Shown: positions 28,483 to 37,100 of the stretch, in pieces
Layout: each line of letters starts with the position of its first letter
Position numbering within the stretch: position 1 is the first letter of the stretch
Notes under the pieces: generated by a model
The model's database searches: none
What the model was told of the DNA's origin: nothing
The model's input: the letters and a program-made list of their open reading frames with translations, nothing else
Assembly (NCBI RefSeq): GCF_011947195.1
Contig: NZ_JAATVY010000003.1
Coordinates: 1 to 64,000 of the forward strand
Source of the DNA: Planosporangium thailandense
Lineage (GTDB): Bacteria; Actinomycetota; Actinomycetes; Mycobacteriales; Micromonosporaceae
Reading direction: 5' to 3'
Length of the DNA: 64,000 bases
Made by a program: the position numbers and the translations under genes

Positions 28483-28540
28483 GTCGGACGGGCCGGTGCC
28501 GCGGTCTGAGTCGCGCGGACCGGTGCCGCGGTCCGAGCCG
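28463..28540. repeat. 27-bp tandem repeat, three imperfect copies
   Basis: The core CCGGTGCCGCGGTC recurs at 28466, 28493 and 28520 with exact 27-bp spacing. The first copy encodes the C-terminus and stop of the azoreductase; the other two are non-coding. Confidence 0.8.
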
Positions 28541-28584
28541 GGCTACTGCCGAAAAGCGGTCTGAACCGTACCCTTGCCGAAAAT

Positions 28585-28621
28585 GCGAAGGCCGCCGCGA
28601 TCCGATCGCGGCGGCCTTCGC
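28585..28621. terminator. Bidirectional terminator between azoreductase and crp
   Basis: A GC-rich perfect inverted repeat (outer arms GCGAAGGCCGCC and GGCGGCCTTCGC) lies between two convergent genes. There is no pronounced U-tract. Confidence 0.85.
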
Positions 28622-28640
28622 CTGTTGGTCGGGGTACGGG

Positions 28641-29318
28641 TCAGACGCGGGCCCGGCGCGCGAGGCGCTCGGGGTCCAGAATGATCACGCTCTTGCCGTC
28701 GAGGCGCAGCCATCCACGCGACGCGAAGTCGGCGAGGGCCTTGTTGACGGTCTCCCGCGAGGCGCCGACGAGCTGGGCCAGCTCCTCCTGGGTCAGGTCG
28801 TGGGTCACCCGCAGCACGCCGCCGTCGCGGGTGCCGAACCGGCCCGCCATCTGCAGCAGGTTCTTGGCCACCCGGCCCGGAACGTCAGTGAAGATCAGAT
28901 CGGCGAGCGCGTCGTTGGTCCGCCGCAGCCGGCGCGCGAGCACCCGCAGCAACTGCTCCGCGATCTCCGGTCGGTTGGTCAGCCACGGCCGCAGGGCCGT
29001 CTTGCGCAGCCGAGCCAGGCGGGTGTCGACGACCGCGGTCGCCGTCGCCGTCCGCGGACCGGGGTCGAACAGCGACAGCTCGCCGACCATGTCGCTCGGG
29101 CCCATCACCGCGATGAGGTTCTGCCGACCGTCGGCAGCCCGCCGACCAACCTTGATCTTGCCGGAGAGCACGATGTACAGGCTGTCGCCCGGCTCGCCCT
29201 CGCTGAAGACCACCTCGCCCTTGCGGACCTCGACGGTGTCCATCTCCTTGACGAGGACATCCGCTGCCTCCGGGTCCACACCCTGGAAGATCCCGCTCCG
29301 GGCAAGTACCTCGTCCAT
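28641..29318 (-). CDS. crp: cAMP receptor protein (Crp/GlxR, Rv3676 type)
   Basis: This 225-residue Crp-family protein has an N-terminal cyclic-nucleotide domain ([17 protein letters not shown], then [18 protein letters not shown] with the phosphate-binding Glu and Arg), a dimer helix, and a C-terminal winged helix ([21 protein letters not shown]). It binds cAMP and acts as a global regulator. The neighbours nth, tlpA, nudix and marP are as in mycobacteria. AGAGGTGA precedes the ATG at 29318. A perfect 24-bp palindrome lies about 70 bp upstream. Confidence 0.95.
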   Translation of the reverse strand: MDEVLARSGIFQGVDPEAADVLVKEMDTVEVRKGEVVFSEGEPGDSLYIVLSGKIKVGRRAADGRQNLIAVMGPSDMVGELSLFDPGPRTATATAVVDTRLARLRKTALRPWLTNRPEIAEQLLRVLARRLRRTNDALADLIFTDVPGRVAKNLLQMAGRFGTRDGGVLRVTHDLTQEELAQLVGASRETVNKALADFASRGWLRLDGKSVIILDPERLARRARV

Positions 29319-29389
29319 GCGTCACCTCTGTCGCTCAAGAGTGCGTCGCCGGTGGGGGTGTTCGGCAACGCCTGCTGCGAGCCAGTCTA

Positions 29390-29413
29390 GGCATACCTAC
29401 CAGTAGGTATGCC
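29390..29413. promoter_or_regulatory. Perfect palindrome upstream of crp
   Basis: GGCATACCTAC and GTAGGTATGCC are exact inverted repeats separated by CA, about 70-95 bp upstream of the crp start. The size and perfection suggest a dimeric repressor's operator, of TetR or similar type; the regulator is unknown. Confidence 0.6.
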
Positions 29414-29572
29414 ATCCACCCGGCGCAGGGTAGGCGCCCGGCATCGGCAGCATATCCGGTCGTGGGCCCGGCAATTGTCCACCACCTGGTCAAGCCAGTA
29501 CTGATTTCGGACAGTTAGCCCGCTTTTGTCGTGCGCGGCTCGTTCGCCGGTCCACGCGCCCGCGCACCTGCC

Positions 29573-29606
29573 GTGCCGACAACGGTGTCGTGCCGACAAC
29601 GGTGTC
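29573..29606. repeat. 17-bp tandem duplication upstream of nth
   Basis: GTGCCGACAACGGTGTC occurs twice back to back, and a degenerate third start (GTACCGGCGAC) follows directly before the nth promoter. Confidence 0.75.
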
Positions 29607-29618
29607 GTACCGGCGACG

Positions 29619-29624
29619 TAGGCT
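29619..29624 (+). promoter_or_regulatory. Leaderless -10 box of nth
   Basis: TAGGCT is 7 nt before the GTG at 29632 and supports that start over the ATG at 29590. Confidence 0.55.
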
Positions 29625-29631
29625 GCGAGCC

Positions 29632-30381
29632 GTGGCCGGTCAGGAAACGGAGCTGGGGCGCAAGCGGCGTGCCCGGCGGATGGCGCGAGTGCTCGCGGAA
29701 GTGCACCCCGATGCACATTGCGAGCTGGACCATGGCAGCCCGCTCGAGCTGGCCGTGGCGACGATCCTGTCCGCGCAGTGCACCGATCAGCGGGTCAACG
29801 AGGTGACGCCGAAGCTGTTCGCCCGCTACCGGGCGGCTGCGGACTACGCCGGCGCCGAGCGTGCCGAGCTGGAAGAGATGATCAAGCCGACCGGGTTCTT
29901 CCGGAACAAGGCCGACTCATTGATCAAGCTCGGCCAGGCGCTGGTCGAACGGTTCGACGGCGAGGTTCCGCGTACGCTCGACGAGCTCGTCACGTTGCCC
30001 GGCATCGGCCGCAAGACCGCCAACGTGATCCTCGGAAACGCGTTCGACGTCCCCGGCATCACGGTCGACACCCACTTCTCCCGCCTCGTACAGCGCTGGA
30101 AGTGGACCGCCGAGACCGATCCGGTGAAGATCGAGCACGCCGTCGGCGCGCTCGTCGAGCGGCGCGACTGGACGATGCTCTCGCATCGGGTGATCTTCCA
30201 CGGCCGGCGGGTCTGTCACGCCCGCAAGCCCGCCTGTGGCGCTTGTGTCCTCGCCGGCGACTGCCCGTCGTACGGTCTCGGGCCCACCGAGTTCGAGACC
30301 GCCGCGAAGCTGCTCAAAGGGCCCCGCGTGGCGGAGCTGACCGAGTTGGCGCGGCAGCACCGGGAGGCGAAGGCTCGATGA
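29632..30381 (+). CDS. nth: Endonuclease III
   Basis: This 249-residue DNA glycosylase/AP lyase removes oxidised pyrimidines. It shows the helix-hairpin-helix [13 protein letters not shown] with the catalytic Lys, the catalytic Asp in [11 protein letters not shown], and the [4Fe-4S] loop [17 protein letters not shown] (C-x6-C-x2-C-x5-C). The GTG start follows a leaderless -10 box. The stop overlaps the start of the thioredoxin-like gene (ATGA), forming the nth-tlpA-nudix run conserved with mycobacteria. Confidence 0.96.
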   Translation: MAGQETELGRKRRARRMARVLAEVHPDAHCELDHGSPLELAVATILSAQCTDQRVNEVTPKLFARYRAAADYAGAERAELEEMIKPTGFFRNKADSLIKLGQALVERFDGEVPRTLDELVTLPGIGRKTANVILGNAFDVPGITVDTHFSRLVQRWKWTAETDPVKIEHAVGALVERRDWTMLSHRVIFHGRRVCHARKPACGACVLAGDCPSYGLGPTEFETAAKLLKGPRVAELTELARQHREAKAR

Positions 30382-31016
30382 GCCGGCTGCGTGGGGCGGC
30401 CACCGCGCTGGTCCTGGCGGTGCTTGTCCTCGCAGGGTGCACCTCGGAGCCGGCCGGCGGTGGCGCGAACGGCGCGCGGGACGGCGCCGCTACGGCGCCG
30501 TCCGGTCCGTCCTGCCTGCCGTCACCAGCGCCGTCCGGAACGGCCGGCGTGTCGTCCGGAACGGCTGGCGCGTCGCCCGGTAGGGCCGCTGATGGGCCCG
30601 TGCTCGACCTGACGCTGCCGTGCTTCGTGGGTGGGCAGCCGGTGCGGCTGGGGCGGCTGGGCACCCCCGCCGTGATCAACCTGTGGGCCTCCTGGTGTCA
30701 GCCGTGCCTGACCGAGCTGCCGCAGATCCAGCGATTCGCCGATCGGGCCGCCGGGCGGGTACAGGTGGTAGGTGTGATCACGCGCGACCCGATCCGCAGC
30801 AAGCCCCAGTCGGTGATCGACGACTTCCGGCTCACCTTCCCGATGCTCTACGACGAGCGGGCCACGCTTCAGAGTCGGATCGGTCCACCGGTGGCCACCC
30901 CCACGACGCTGCTGGTGGACGCCCACGGTCGGGTGGCCTACCGGTACAGCGGCCGACCGTTGGACGACGCGACGCTCGCCGGCCTCGTACACCAACACCT
31001 CGGGGTGGCGGCGTGA
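30378..31016 (+). CDS. TlpA/ResA-like thioredoxin lipoprotein (Rv3673c type)
   Basis: This 212-residue protein has a lipoprotein signal ([11 protein letters not shown], lipid Cys at 21), a Ser/Gly/Pro/Ala-rich linker, and a thioredoxin domain with [18 protein letters not shown] and the cis-Pro stretch [10 protein letters not shown]. It would work outside the membrane in reducing or rearranging protein disulfides. MarP, encoded two genes downstream, has paired cysteines and could be a client; that is inference. It overlaps nth and the Nudix gene by 4 bp each. Confidence 0.9.
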   Translation: MSRLRGAATALVLAVLVLAGCTSEPAGGGANGARDGAATAPSGPSCLPSPAPSGTAGVSSGTAGASPGRAADGPVLDLTLPCFVGGQPVRLGRLGTPAVINLWASWCQPCLTELPQIQRFADRAAGRVQVVGVITRDPIRSKPQSVIDDFRLTFPMLYDERATLQSRIGPPVATPTTLLVDAHGRVAYRYSGRPLDDATLAGLVHQHLGVAA

Positions 31017-31720
31017 GCGACCGTCGCGACGCGTCGGCGGGGGTATCCGCCCACGACAACGGCCACCGTGACAGCCTGCCGGCGTGGTGGCGGCCGCTCC
31101 TGAACCGGCTGGCGCTGGCCGAGGCGAGCGACTTCACCCGCCTGCCCACGCCCGAACGCGCCCGTCGGGAGAGCGCGGTCCTCATCCTGCTCGGCGAGGA
31201 CGGCGCCGGCGGCGGCCCGGACGTGCTGGTGCTGCAGCGGGCCGACACGCTGCGAAACCACGCCGGCCAGCCGGCCTTCCCCGGTGGCGCGTGCGATCCG
31301 GGCGACACCGACGCCGCCGCGACCGCGCTGCGGGAGGCGACCGAAGAGGTCGGCCTCGACCCGACGAGCGCCCGGGTCGTCACCCAGCTGCCGACCCTGT
31401 GGATACCGGTGAGTGACTTCCACGTCACGCCTGTCCTCGCCTGGTGGCACAGCCCGCACCCGGTGCGGCCCATGGACCCGGCCGAGGTGGCGCGGGTGGA
31501 GCGCCTGCCGATCGCCGAGCTGGTGGATCCGGCCAACCGGCTGCGGGTCCGGCACCCGAGCGGGTGGATCGGCCCGGCGTTTCGCGTACGGGGCATGCTG
31601 GTCTGGGGGTTCACCGCCGGGGTCCTGTCCACTTTGCTAGAGATGGGCGGTTGGTCCGTGCCATGGCCGATCGACCGAGTCGAGGGCTTGCCGGGTTCTG
31701 GATCCGCACCCGTACGCTGA
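31013..31720 (+). CDS. Nudix hydrolase, CoA-pyrophosphatase type (Rv3672c type)
   Basis: This 235-residue protein has a Nudix box GACDPGDTDAAATALREATEEVGLD, in which the first Glu position is Asp while the REXXEEXG core is intact. The upstream LRNHAGQPAFPGG is the NuCoA-type motif of coenzyme A pyrophosphatases such as NudL. It likely hydrolyses CoA or acyl-CoA. GTG at 31013 overlaps the preceding stop. Confidence 0.87.
   Translation: MSDRRDASAGVSAHDNGHRDSLPAWWRPLLNRLALAEASDFTRLPTPERARRESAVLILLGEDGAGGGPDVLVLQRADTLRNHAGQPAFPGGACDPGDTDAAATALREATEEVGLDPTSARVVTQLPTLWIPVSDFHVTPVLAWWHSPHPVRPMDPAEVARVERLPIAELVDPANRLRVRHPSGWIGPAFRVRGMLVWGFTAGVLSTLLEMGGWSVPWPIDRVEGLPGSGSAPVR
31713..31718 (+). promoter_or_regulatory. 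Leaderless -10 box of marP
   Basis: TACGCT ends 6 nt before the GTG at 31725 and overlaps the end of the Nudix gene, giving marP its own leaderless transcript inside the cluster. Confidence 0.55.
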
Positions 31721-31724
31721 AGCC

Positions 31725-32909
31725 GTGCCCGGCACCGTAGTTGATCTCATACTCATCGGTCTGATGCTCGTGTTCGCCCTGAACGGCTACCGGCAGGGCT
31801 TCCTCATCGGACTGCTGTCCTTCGTCGGATTCTTCGGCGGCGCCCTCGTCGGGCTGCAGCTGGGACCGATGTTCGCCCGGCACTTCAATGACGATCCCAT
31901 CCGGGTGCTCGTGTCACTGGCGGCCGTCTTCGGCATCGCCGCGATCGGGCAGGCGGCCGCCGGCTTTGTCGGAGCGAAACTGCGGGAAGCGGTCAGCAGC
32001 CCCTCCGCGCGCCGCCTGGACGATCTGGGCGGCGCGTTGGTTTCCGTACTCGCCGTGCTGCTCGTGGCGTGGCTGGTCGCCTTGCCGCTCGGCTCGTCGT
32101 CGCTGCCCTGGCTGGCGCGATCGGTCAAGAACTCGGCGATCCTGGGCACCGTCAACGGCGTCATGCCGCCGGAAGCCAACGTACTGTCGCGCCGGCTGCG
32201 CCAGACCGTCGACACCCGTGGCTTCCCGGACGTGTTCGGTGCCCTGACCCCCACCCAGGTACGCCAGGTCCCGGCGCCCGACCCCACCCTGGCCAGCTCG
32301 CCGCTCGTCCTGAGCGCGCGCAGCTCGGTCGTCAAGGTGCTCGGCACGGCTCCCTCGTGTTCCCGGCGCATCGAGGGGTCGGGCTTCATCTACTCGCCCG
32401 ACCACATCATGACCAACGCGCACGTCGTCGCCGGCACCCGTGGCAACACCGTCGAGGTCAACGGCGTGCGCCGGTCCGCCCAGGTCGTCGTCTACGACCC
32501 CGAGCGGGACCTCGCCGTGCTCTACGTGCCCGGGCTGCGGGGGCCGGTCATGAAGTTCGGCCGCCCCGTCGACAGCGGATCCGACGCAATCGTGCTCGGC
32601 TTCCCGCTCGACGGGCCGTACGACGCGCAGAGCGCCCGGGTGCGTGACCGGCGCGAGATCACCGGCCCCGACATCTACAACGCCGGCAAGGTCACCCGCG
32701 AGGTGTACACCATCAAGGGGCTGGTGCGCAGCGGCAACTCCGGCGGCCCGATGCTCGGCACCGATGGCTCCGTCCTCGGCGTCATCTTCGCCGCTGCCGC
32801 CGACGATCCGGAGACCGGCTTCGCCATCACGGCGGAGGAGGCGGCGTCGGTCGCGCAGGCGGGTCAGGGCCGCACCCAGGCCACGAGCACCGGCAACTGC
32901 GCCGATTGA
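31725..32909 (+). CDS. marP: Membrane-bound periplasmic serine protease MarP (Rv3671c type)
   Basis: This 394-residue protein has a four-helix CvpA-like N-terminal membrane domain (starting VVDLILIGLMLVFALNGYRQ) and a chymotrypsin-fold protease domain with triad H233 (TNAHVV), D262 (ERDLAVLYV) and S339 (RSGNSGGPM), close to the positions in M. tuberculosis MarP. One Cys before the protease core (APSCSRR) and one at the C-terminus (TGNCAD) match the regulatory disulfide of MarP. It is needed for acid and oxidative stress survival in mycobacteria. The last 83 bp overlap the convergent mycP gene. Confidence 0.94.
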   Translation: MPGTVVDLILIGLMLVFALNGYRQGFLIGLLSFVGFFGGALVGLQLGPMFARHFNDDPIRVLVSLAAVFGIAAIGQAAAGFVGAKLREAVSSPSARRLDDLGGALVSVLAVLLVAWLVALPLGSSSLPWLARSVKNSAILGTVNGVMPPEANVLSRRLRQTVDTRGFPDVFGALTPTQVRQVPAPDPTLASSPLVLSARSSVVKVLGTAPSCSRRIEGSGFIYSPDHIMTNAHVVAGTRGNTVEVNGVRRSAQVVVYDPERDLAVLYVPGLRGPVMKFGRPVDSGSDAIVLGFPLDGPYDAQSARVRDRREITGPDIYNAGKVTREVYTIKGLVRSGNSGGPMLGTDGSVLGVIFAAAADDPETGFAITAEEAASVAQAGQGRTQATSTGNCAD

Positions 32910-34134
32910 CGGTCGCCGCCACGACCAGCGTCAGGACGAGTACGACGAGGCTCACGGCGAAGCCGACCAGTACCAGCCGCGGGGTCAGCCACGGGCGGCC
33001 GGCGCGGCTGACGAACGCCGGCCGGGAACGGTCGGCCCGCCCGGAGGCGGACGGTGACGGCTGCGCCTGCGGCGGGAGGAGCGGGTTGCGGCGCACGACC
33101 GGTAGCTGTGTGGTGAGCGCCGCGACCGGGTCGACCTCGCCGTAGCCGTACCGGTCGTCGCGGCCCGGCGGGCCGAGGTCGCGGGCCGTGCGGATCAGGC
33201 GGTTGACGACGTTGTCGGCGTCGAGGTCGTGCCAGCGCGCGCGCACCAGGGCCGCGACGCCGGCGACCATCGGAGCCGCGAAGCTGGTGCCCTGCACCCG
33301 CCAGTACCCGCCGGGGCGGGCGCCGATCAGGTTGACCGCCGGCGCAGTCAGGACGGTCGGTGGACCGGTCAGGGACCCGGTCCACAGCTGGTCGGCGCTG
33401 CCACCGACGCCGCCGCCCGCCGCGACTCCGCCGCCGGGCGCCGCACCGGCCTGTGGCGCGTCCGTCAGCCCGGCCACCGCCAGCACGCCGGGTTCGCGCG
33501 CCGGATACCACACCTCGGTGAGGTTGCTGCCGGGCGTCACGTTGCCGGTACAGGCGACGACGACCACGTCGTGGTCGGCCGCGTACGCGAGGGCATCGGC
33601 GAGAGCGTCGCTGCGGATGCCTCCGCCCAGCGACAGGTTGGCGACCGTGGCGCCGTGGTCGACCGCCCAGCGCAGGCCTTTCGCCACCACCGTCGCGTCG
33701 TCGTACTTGTTGTCCTTGTCCAGTACGCGGACCGGCAGGATCTTCGCCCCCGGCGCGATGCCGGCCACACCCGAGTCCTTGTCGTTCCGGCCCGCGATCA
33801 GCGCCGCGACCGTGGTGCCGTGGCCGACGAAATCGCGCCTGCCATCGGTGGTGCCGTCGACGAAGTCGGCGCCGGGCAGCACCTGGCCGGCCAGATCGGG
33901 GTGGCCGGCATCCACCCCGGAGTCGAGCACCGCGACCGTCACCCCCGCGCCGGTCGAGGTCCGCCATGCCGTCGGCACGTCGAGGGCGCGCAGCTGGTAC
34001 TGCTCGTCGCGGATCGCGTCGGCGTAGGCGGGTGCCGGTGCGCCCGCGCCCACGACCGCGGCGGCCACGACGCAGGCGACGGCTGCGGAGACCGTACGGG
34101 GCACGGCGCGAAGGGTCCGAGGGGGTCGGATCAT
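32827..34134 (-). CDS. mycP: Mycosin-like subtilisin protease of a type VII secretion locus
   Basis: This 435-residue protein has a signal peptide, an S8 domain with Asp in VLDSGVD (near 70), His in GHGTTVAA (near 103) and Ser in GTSFAAPMVAG (near 284), and a C-terminal membrane helix (LVLVGFAVSLVVLVLTLVVA). This is the mycosin plan. The tail after the helix is an unusual Cys/Pro-rich stretch encoded antisense to marP. An AT-rich box (CAATAT) lies 7 nt before the ATG. The eccC and eccD neighbours support assignment to a type VII system. Confidence 0.92.
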   Translation of the reverse strand: MIRPPRTLRAVPRTVSAAVACVVAAAVVGAGAPAPAYADAIRDEQYQLRALDVPTAWRTSTGAGVTVAVLDSGVDAGHPDLAGQVLPGADFVDGTTDGRRDFVGHGTTVAALIAGRNDKDSGVAGIAPGAKILPVRVLDKDNKYDDATVVAKGLRWAVDHGATVANLSLGGGIRSDALADALAYAADHDVVVVACTGNVTPGSNLTEVWYPAREPGVLAVAGLTDAPQAGAAPGGGVAAGGGVGGSADQLWTGSLTGPPTVLTAPAVNLIGARPGGYWRVQGTSFAAPMVAGVAALVRARWHDLDADNVVNRLIRTARDLGPPGRDDRYGYGEVDPVAALTTQLPVVRRNPLLPPQAQPSPSASGRADRSRPAFVSRAGRPWLTPRLVLVGFAVSLVVLVLTLVVAATVNRRSCRCSWPGCGPDPPARPTPPPPP

Positions 34135-34141
34135 GGTGGCT

Positions 34142-34147
34142 ATATTG
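34142..34147 (-). promoter_or_regulatory. Probable leaderless -10 box of mycP
   Basis: CAATAT on the minus strand is 7 nt before the ATG at 34134, in an AT-rich patch. Confidence 0.45.
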
Positions 34148-34195
34148 TGGCCGCTCTTCACCCGGTGTGAGACTCCGCCGAACGTTAAGAATTCC

Positions 34196-37100
34196 TTAGC
34201 TCGACGGAACGTGTGCCACCTGGATGAGCCGGGCGCCTTCCCTCCGGGTGACCAGCCAGCCGCGTCCGGGTGGCTGCAACGAGGGGCGGACGTTGCCCAG
34301 CAGCGGCCCTTCGTCGCGGTCACCGGACAGGATGAGACCCGGTGAGGACAGCTCGCGCAGCCGCTGGATCACCGGTTCGAACAGGGCCCGACCCGCACCG
34401 CCGCTACGCCGCGTCATGACCACGTGCAGCCCGACGTCACGCGCCTGGGCCAGGTAGTCCAGCAGCGGCAGCAGCGGGTTGCTCGGCCCCGTGGCGACCA
34501 GGTCGTAGTCGTCGACGAGCACGAAGCACTCGGGCCCGCTCCACCACGAGCGGGTACGCATCTGCTCCGGTGTCACGTCAGCGGGTGGCAGGCGGGTCTC
34601 CATGTACGCCGCGACCGACTGCGTCAACTCCTGCGTGTGCGCGGCCGCCGTCCCGTACCCGATGAGGTGCTCGGTCTGCACCGCGCCCAGCAGGCTGCGC
34701 CGGTAGTCGACCAGGATGATCCGGGCCTGCTCCGGCGTGAACCGGCTGGTGATCGTGGTCGCGAGCGCGCGCAGGAACGTCGACTTGCCCGACTCGGAGT
34801 CGCCGAAGAGCAGGAAGTGCGGCTCGGAATCGAAGTCGACCAGCACCGGGCGCAGGTCGGCCTCGGCGATGCCGATCGGCAGCGACAGCGGCTCGCGTTC
34901 GTCGCGGACATGCGCGATCGCCGAGTACGGCACGACCGCCGGCAGCATCCGCACCCGTGGCGCCGGTGCGCCGGTCCAGGCCGCCGCGATCTGCTTGACC
35001 AGGTCGGCCGGCTCCCCGCCGGCCAGCTTCGGCAACGCCGTGAGGAAGTGCAGCTGCTCGGCGGTGATCCCACGCCCCGGGGTGCGCTCGGGTACGTTCG
35101 CCGCGGCCTTGCGGGAGACCGACGAGTCGCCCGGGTCGCCCAGGCGCAGCTCGAGGCGGGAGCCGAACAGGTCGCGGATCGCTGGCCGGAAGTCCATCCA
35201 CCGCGACGCCGCGGCGACCACGTGGATGCCGTACGACAGGCCGCGGGTGGCGATGTCGGTGACGACCGCCTCGAGGTCGTCGTACTCGCTGCGCAGCGTG
35301 CCCCAGCCGTCCACGACCAGGAACACGTCACCGGTCGGCTGGTCTCCGGCCGCGTGGGTCGCGGTCCGCCGGTAGGTGGCCATGCTGTCCACGCCGAGGG
35401 CCGCGAAGCGCCGCTCCCGGTCGGCCAGCAGGGTCGCCACCTCGCCGACCGTGCGCCGCACCGCGGCGGTGTCCATCCGCCCCGACACGCCGCCGACGTG
35501 CGGCAGTTCCCGGAGCCCCGACAGCTGCCCGCCGCCGAAGTCCAGGCAGTACACCTGCGCCTCGGCCGGGGTGTGGGTGAGCGCGAGACCCGTGATCAAG
35601 GTGCGCAGGGCGGTCGACTTGCCGCTCTGCGGCCCGCCGACGACGGCGACATGGCCGGCGGCGCCGTCCAGCTGCAGCCACAGCAGGTCGCGGCGCTGCT
35701 CGAACGGCTTGTCGACCAGCGCGACCGGCACCTGGAGACGGCCGCGCAGCTGCGGGTTGGCCACCGACAGGCCCCGGGCCGGGTCGACCGCGACCGGGCC
35801 GACCACCTCGTCGAGGCTCGGTGGGGTGGCCAGCGGCGGCAGCCACACCTGGTGGGCCGGGATCCCCTGGCCGGCCAGCCGGCCGGCGAGGATGTCGAGC
35901 AGGCTCTCGCCTTCGGCCACCGGTGCGGCGGGGGCCTGCGGCAGCTCGGGTACGGGCGCGTAGTGCGTACTGAAGACCTGCACCCGGCTGCCGATCCGGC
36001 GCCCGTCGGCCGTGGTGTGCTCCCCGGGCCGCCGGTACGGTCCGGACACGTACGCCGCCTTGAACCGGACCAGTGGCTCGGTGCCGGACTTGAGGTAGCC
36101 GTGCCCCGGCGAGCGGGGCAGCTCGTACGCGTCCGGGACGCCGAGCACCGTACGCGACTCCAGGGCCGAGAAGGTCCGCAGGCCGATCCGGTACGACAGG
36201 TGGGTCTCCAGCCCGCGCAGCCGGCCCTCCTCGAGACGCTGGCTGGCCAGCAGCAGGTGCACGCCGAGGCTCCGGCCGACCCGGCCGATCTGCACGAACA
36301 GGTCGATGAAGTCCGGCTTCGCGGTGAGCAGCTCGGAGAACTCGTCGCAGATGATCAGCAGGCTGGGCAGCGGCGCGAGGGGAGCGCCGCCGGCGCGCGC
36401 CTTCTCGTAGTCACGTACCGACGCGAAGTTGCCGGCGCGCCGCAGCAGCTCCTGGCGGCGCACCAGCTCGCCGTTGATGGCGTCGACCATCCGGTCGACC
36501 AGCGGCAGCTCGTCGGCCAGGTTGGTGATCACCGCGGCGACGTGGGGCAGCTTGTCCAGCGAGGTGAAGGTCGCGCCGCCCTTGAAGTCCACCAGCACGA
36601 AGTTCAGCGTCTCGGAGGGGTGCGTCGCCGCCAGGGCGAGCACGAGCGTGCGCAGCACCTCCGACTTGCCGGAGCCGGTCGCGCCGATGAGCAGGCCGTG
36701 CGGGCCCATGCCGTCCTGCGCGGACTCCTTGAGGTCCAGCTCGACGGTCTGCCCGTCCCGGCCGATGCCGATCGGCACCCGCAGCCGGTCGCGGTGCGGC
36801 CGCGGCGTCCATGCCCGGGCTGGGTCGAACGCGTACGGGTCGCCGAGCCCGAGCAGCTCCTCCAGGCCCAGGTCGCGGCTCATCGGGGCGTCGCTCGAGC
36901 GCGCCGCGGCCGCCAACCGCAGCGGCGCGAGGCGTCGGGCGAGCGCCTCCGCTTCCGCCCGCCCGAGCGAGTCGGCCGTGCCGACCTCGCCGGAGTCCTC
37001 GGCGGAGAGGGTCTGCAGCCGCCCGCCGGGACCGGTCGGGTCGAGCACGATCATGGTCCGGTCGAGCAGCCGCGGCGGCGGGGAGTCGAGGTCGAGCAGG

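Larger units (their letters stand above)
29319..29618. other. Divergent spacer between crp and nth
   Basis: About 300 bp contain no gene. The spacer holds a perfect palindrome at 29390-29413 and a 17-bp tandem duplication at 29573-29606. No TGTGA-N6-TCACA Crp site was recognised, so autoregulation by Crp is not apparent here. Confidence 0.5.

Noticed and set aside
29319-29631. A Crp autoregulatory site upstream of crp
   Set aside because: No TGTGA-N6-TCACA-like sequence could be found; the palindrome present has a different sequence.
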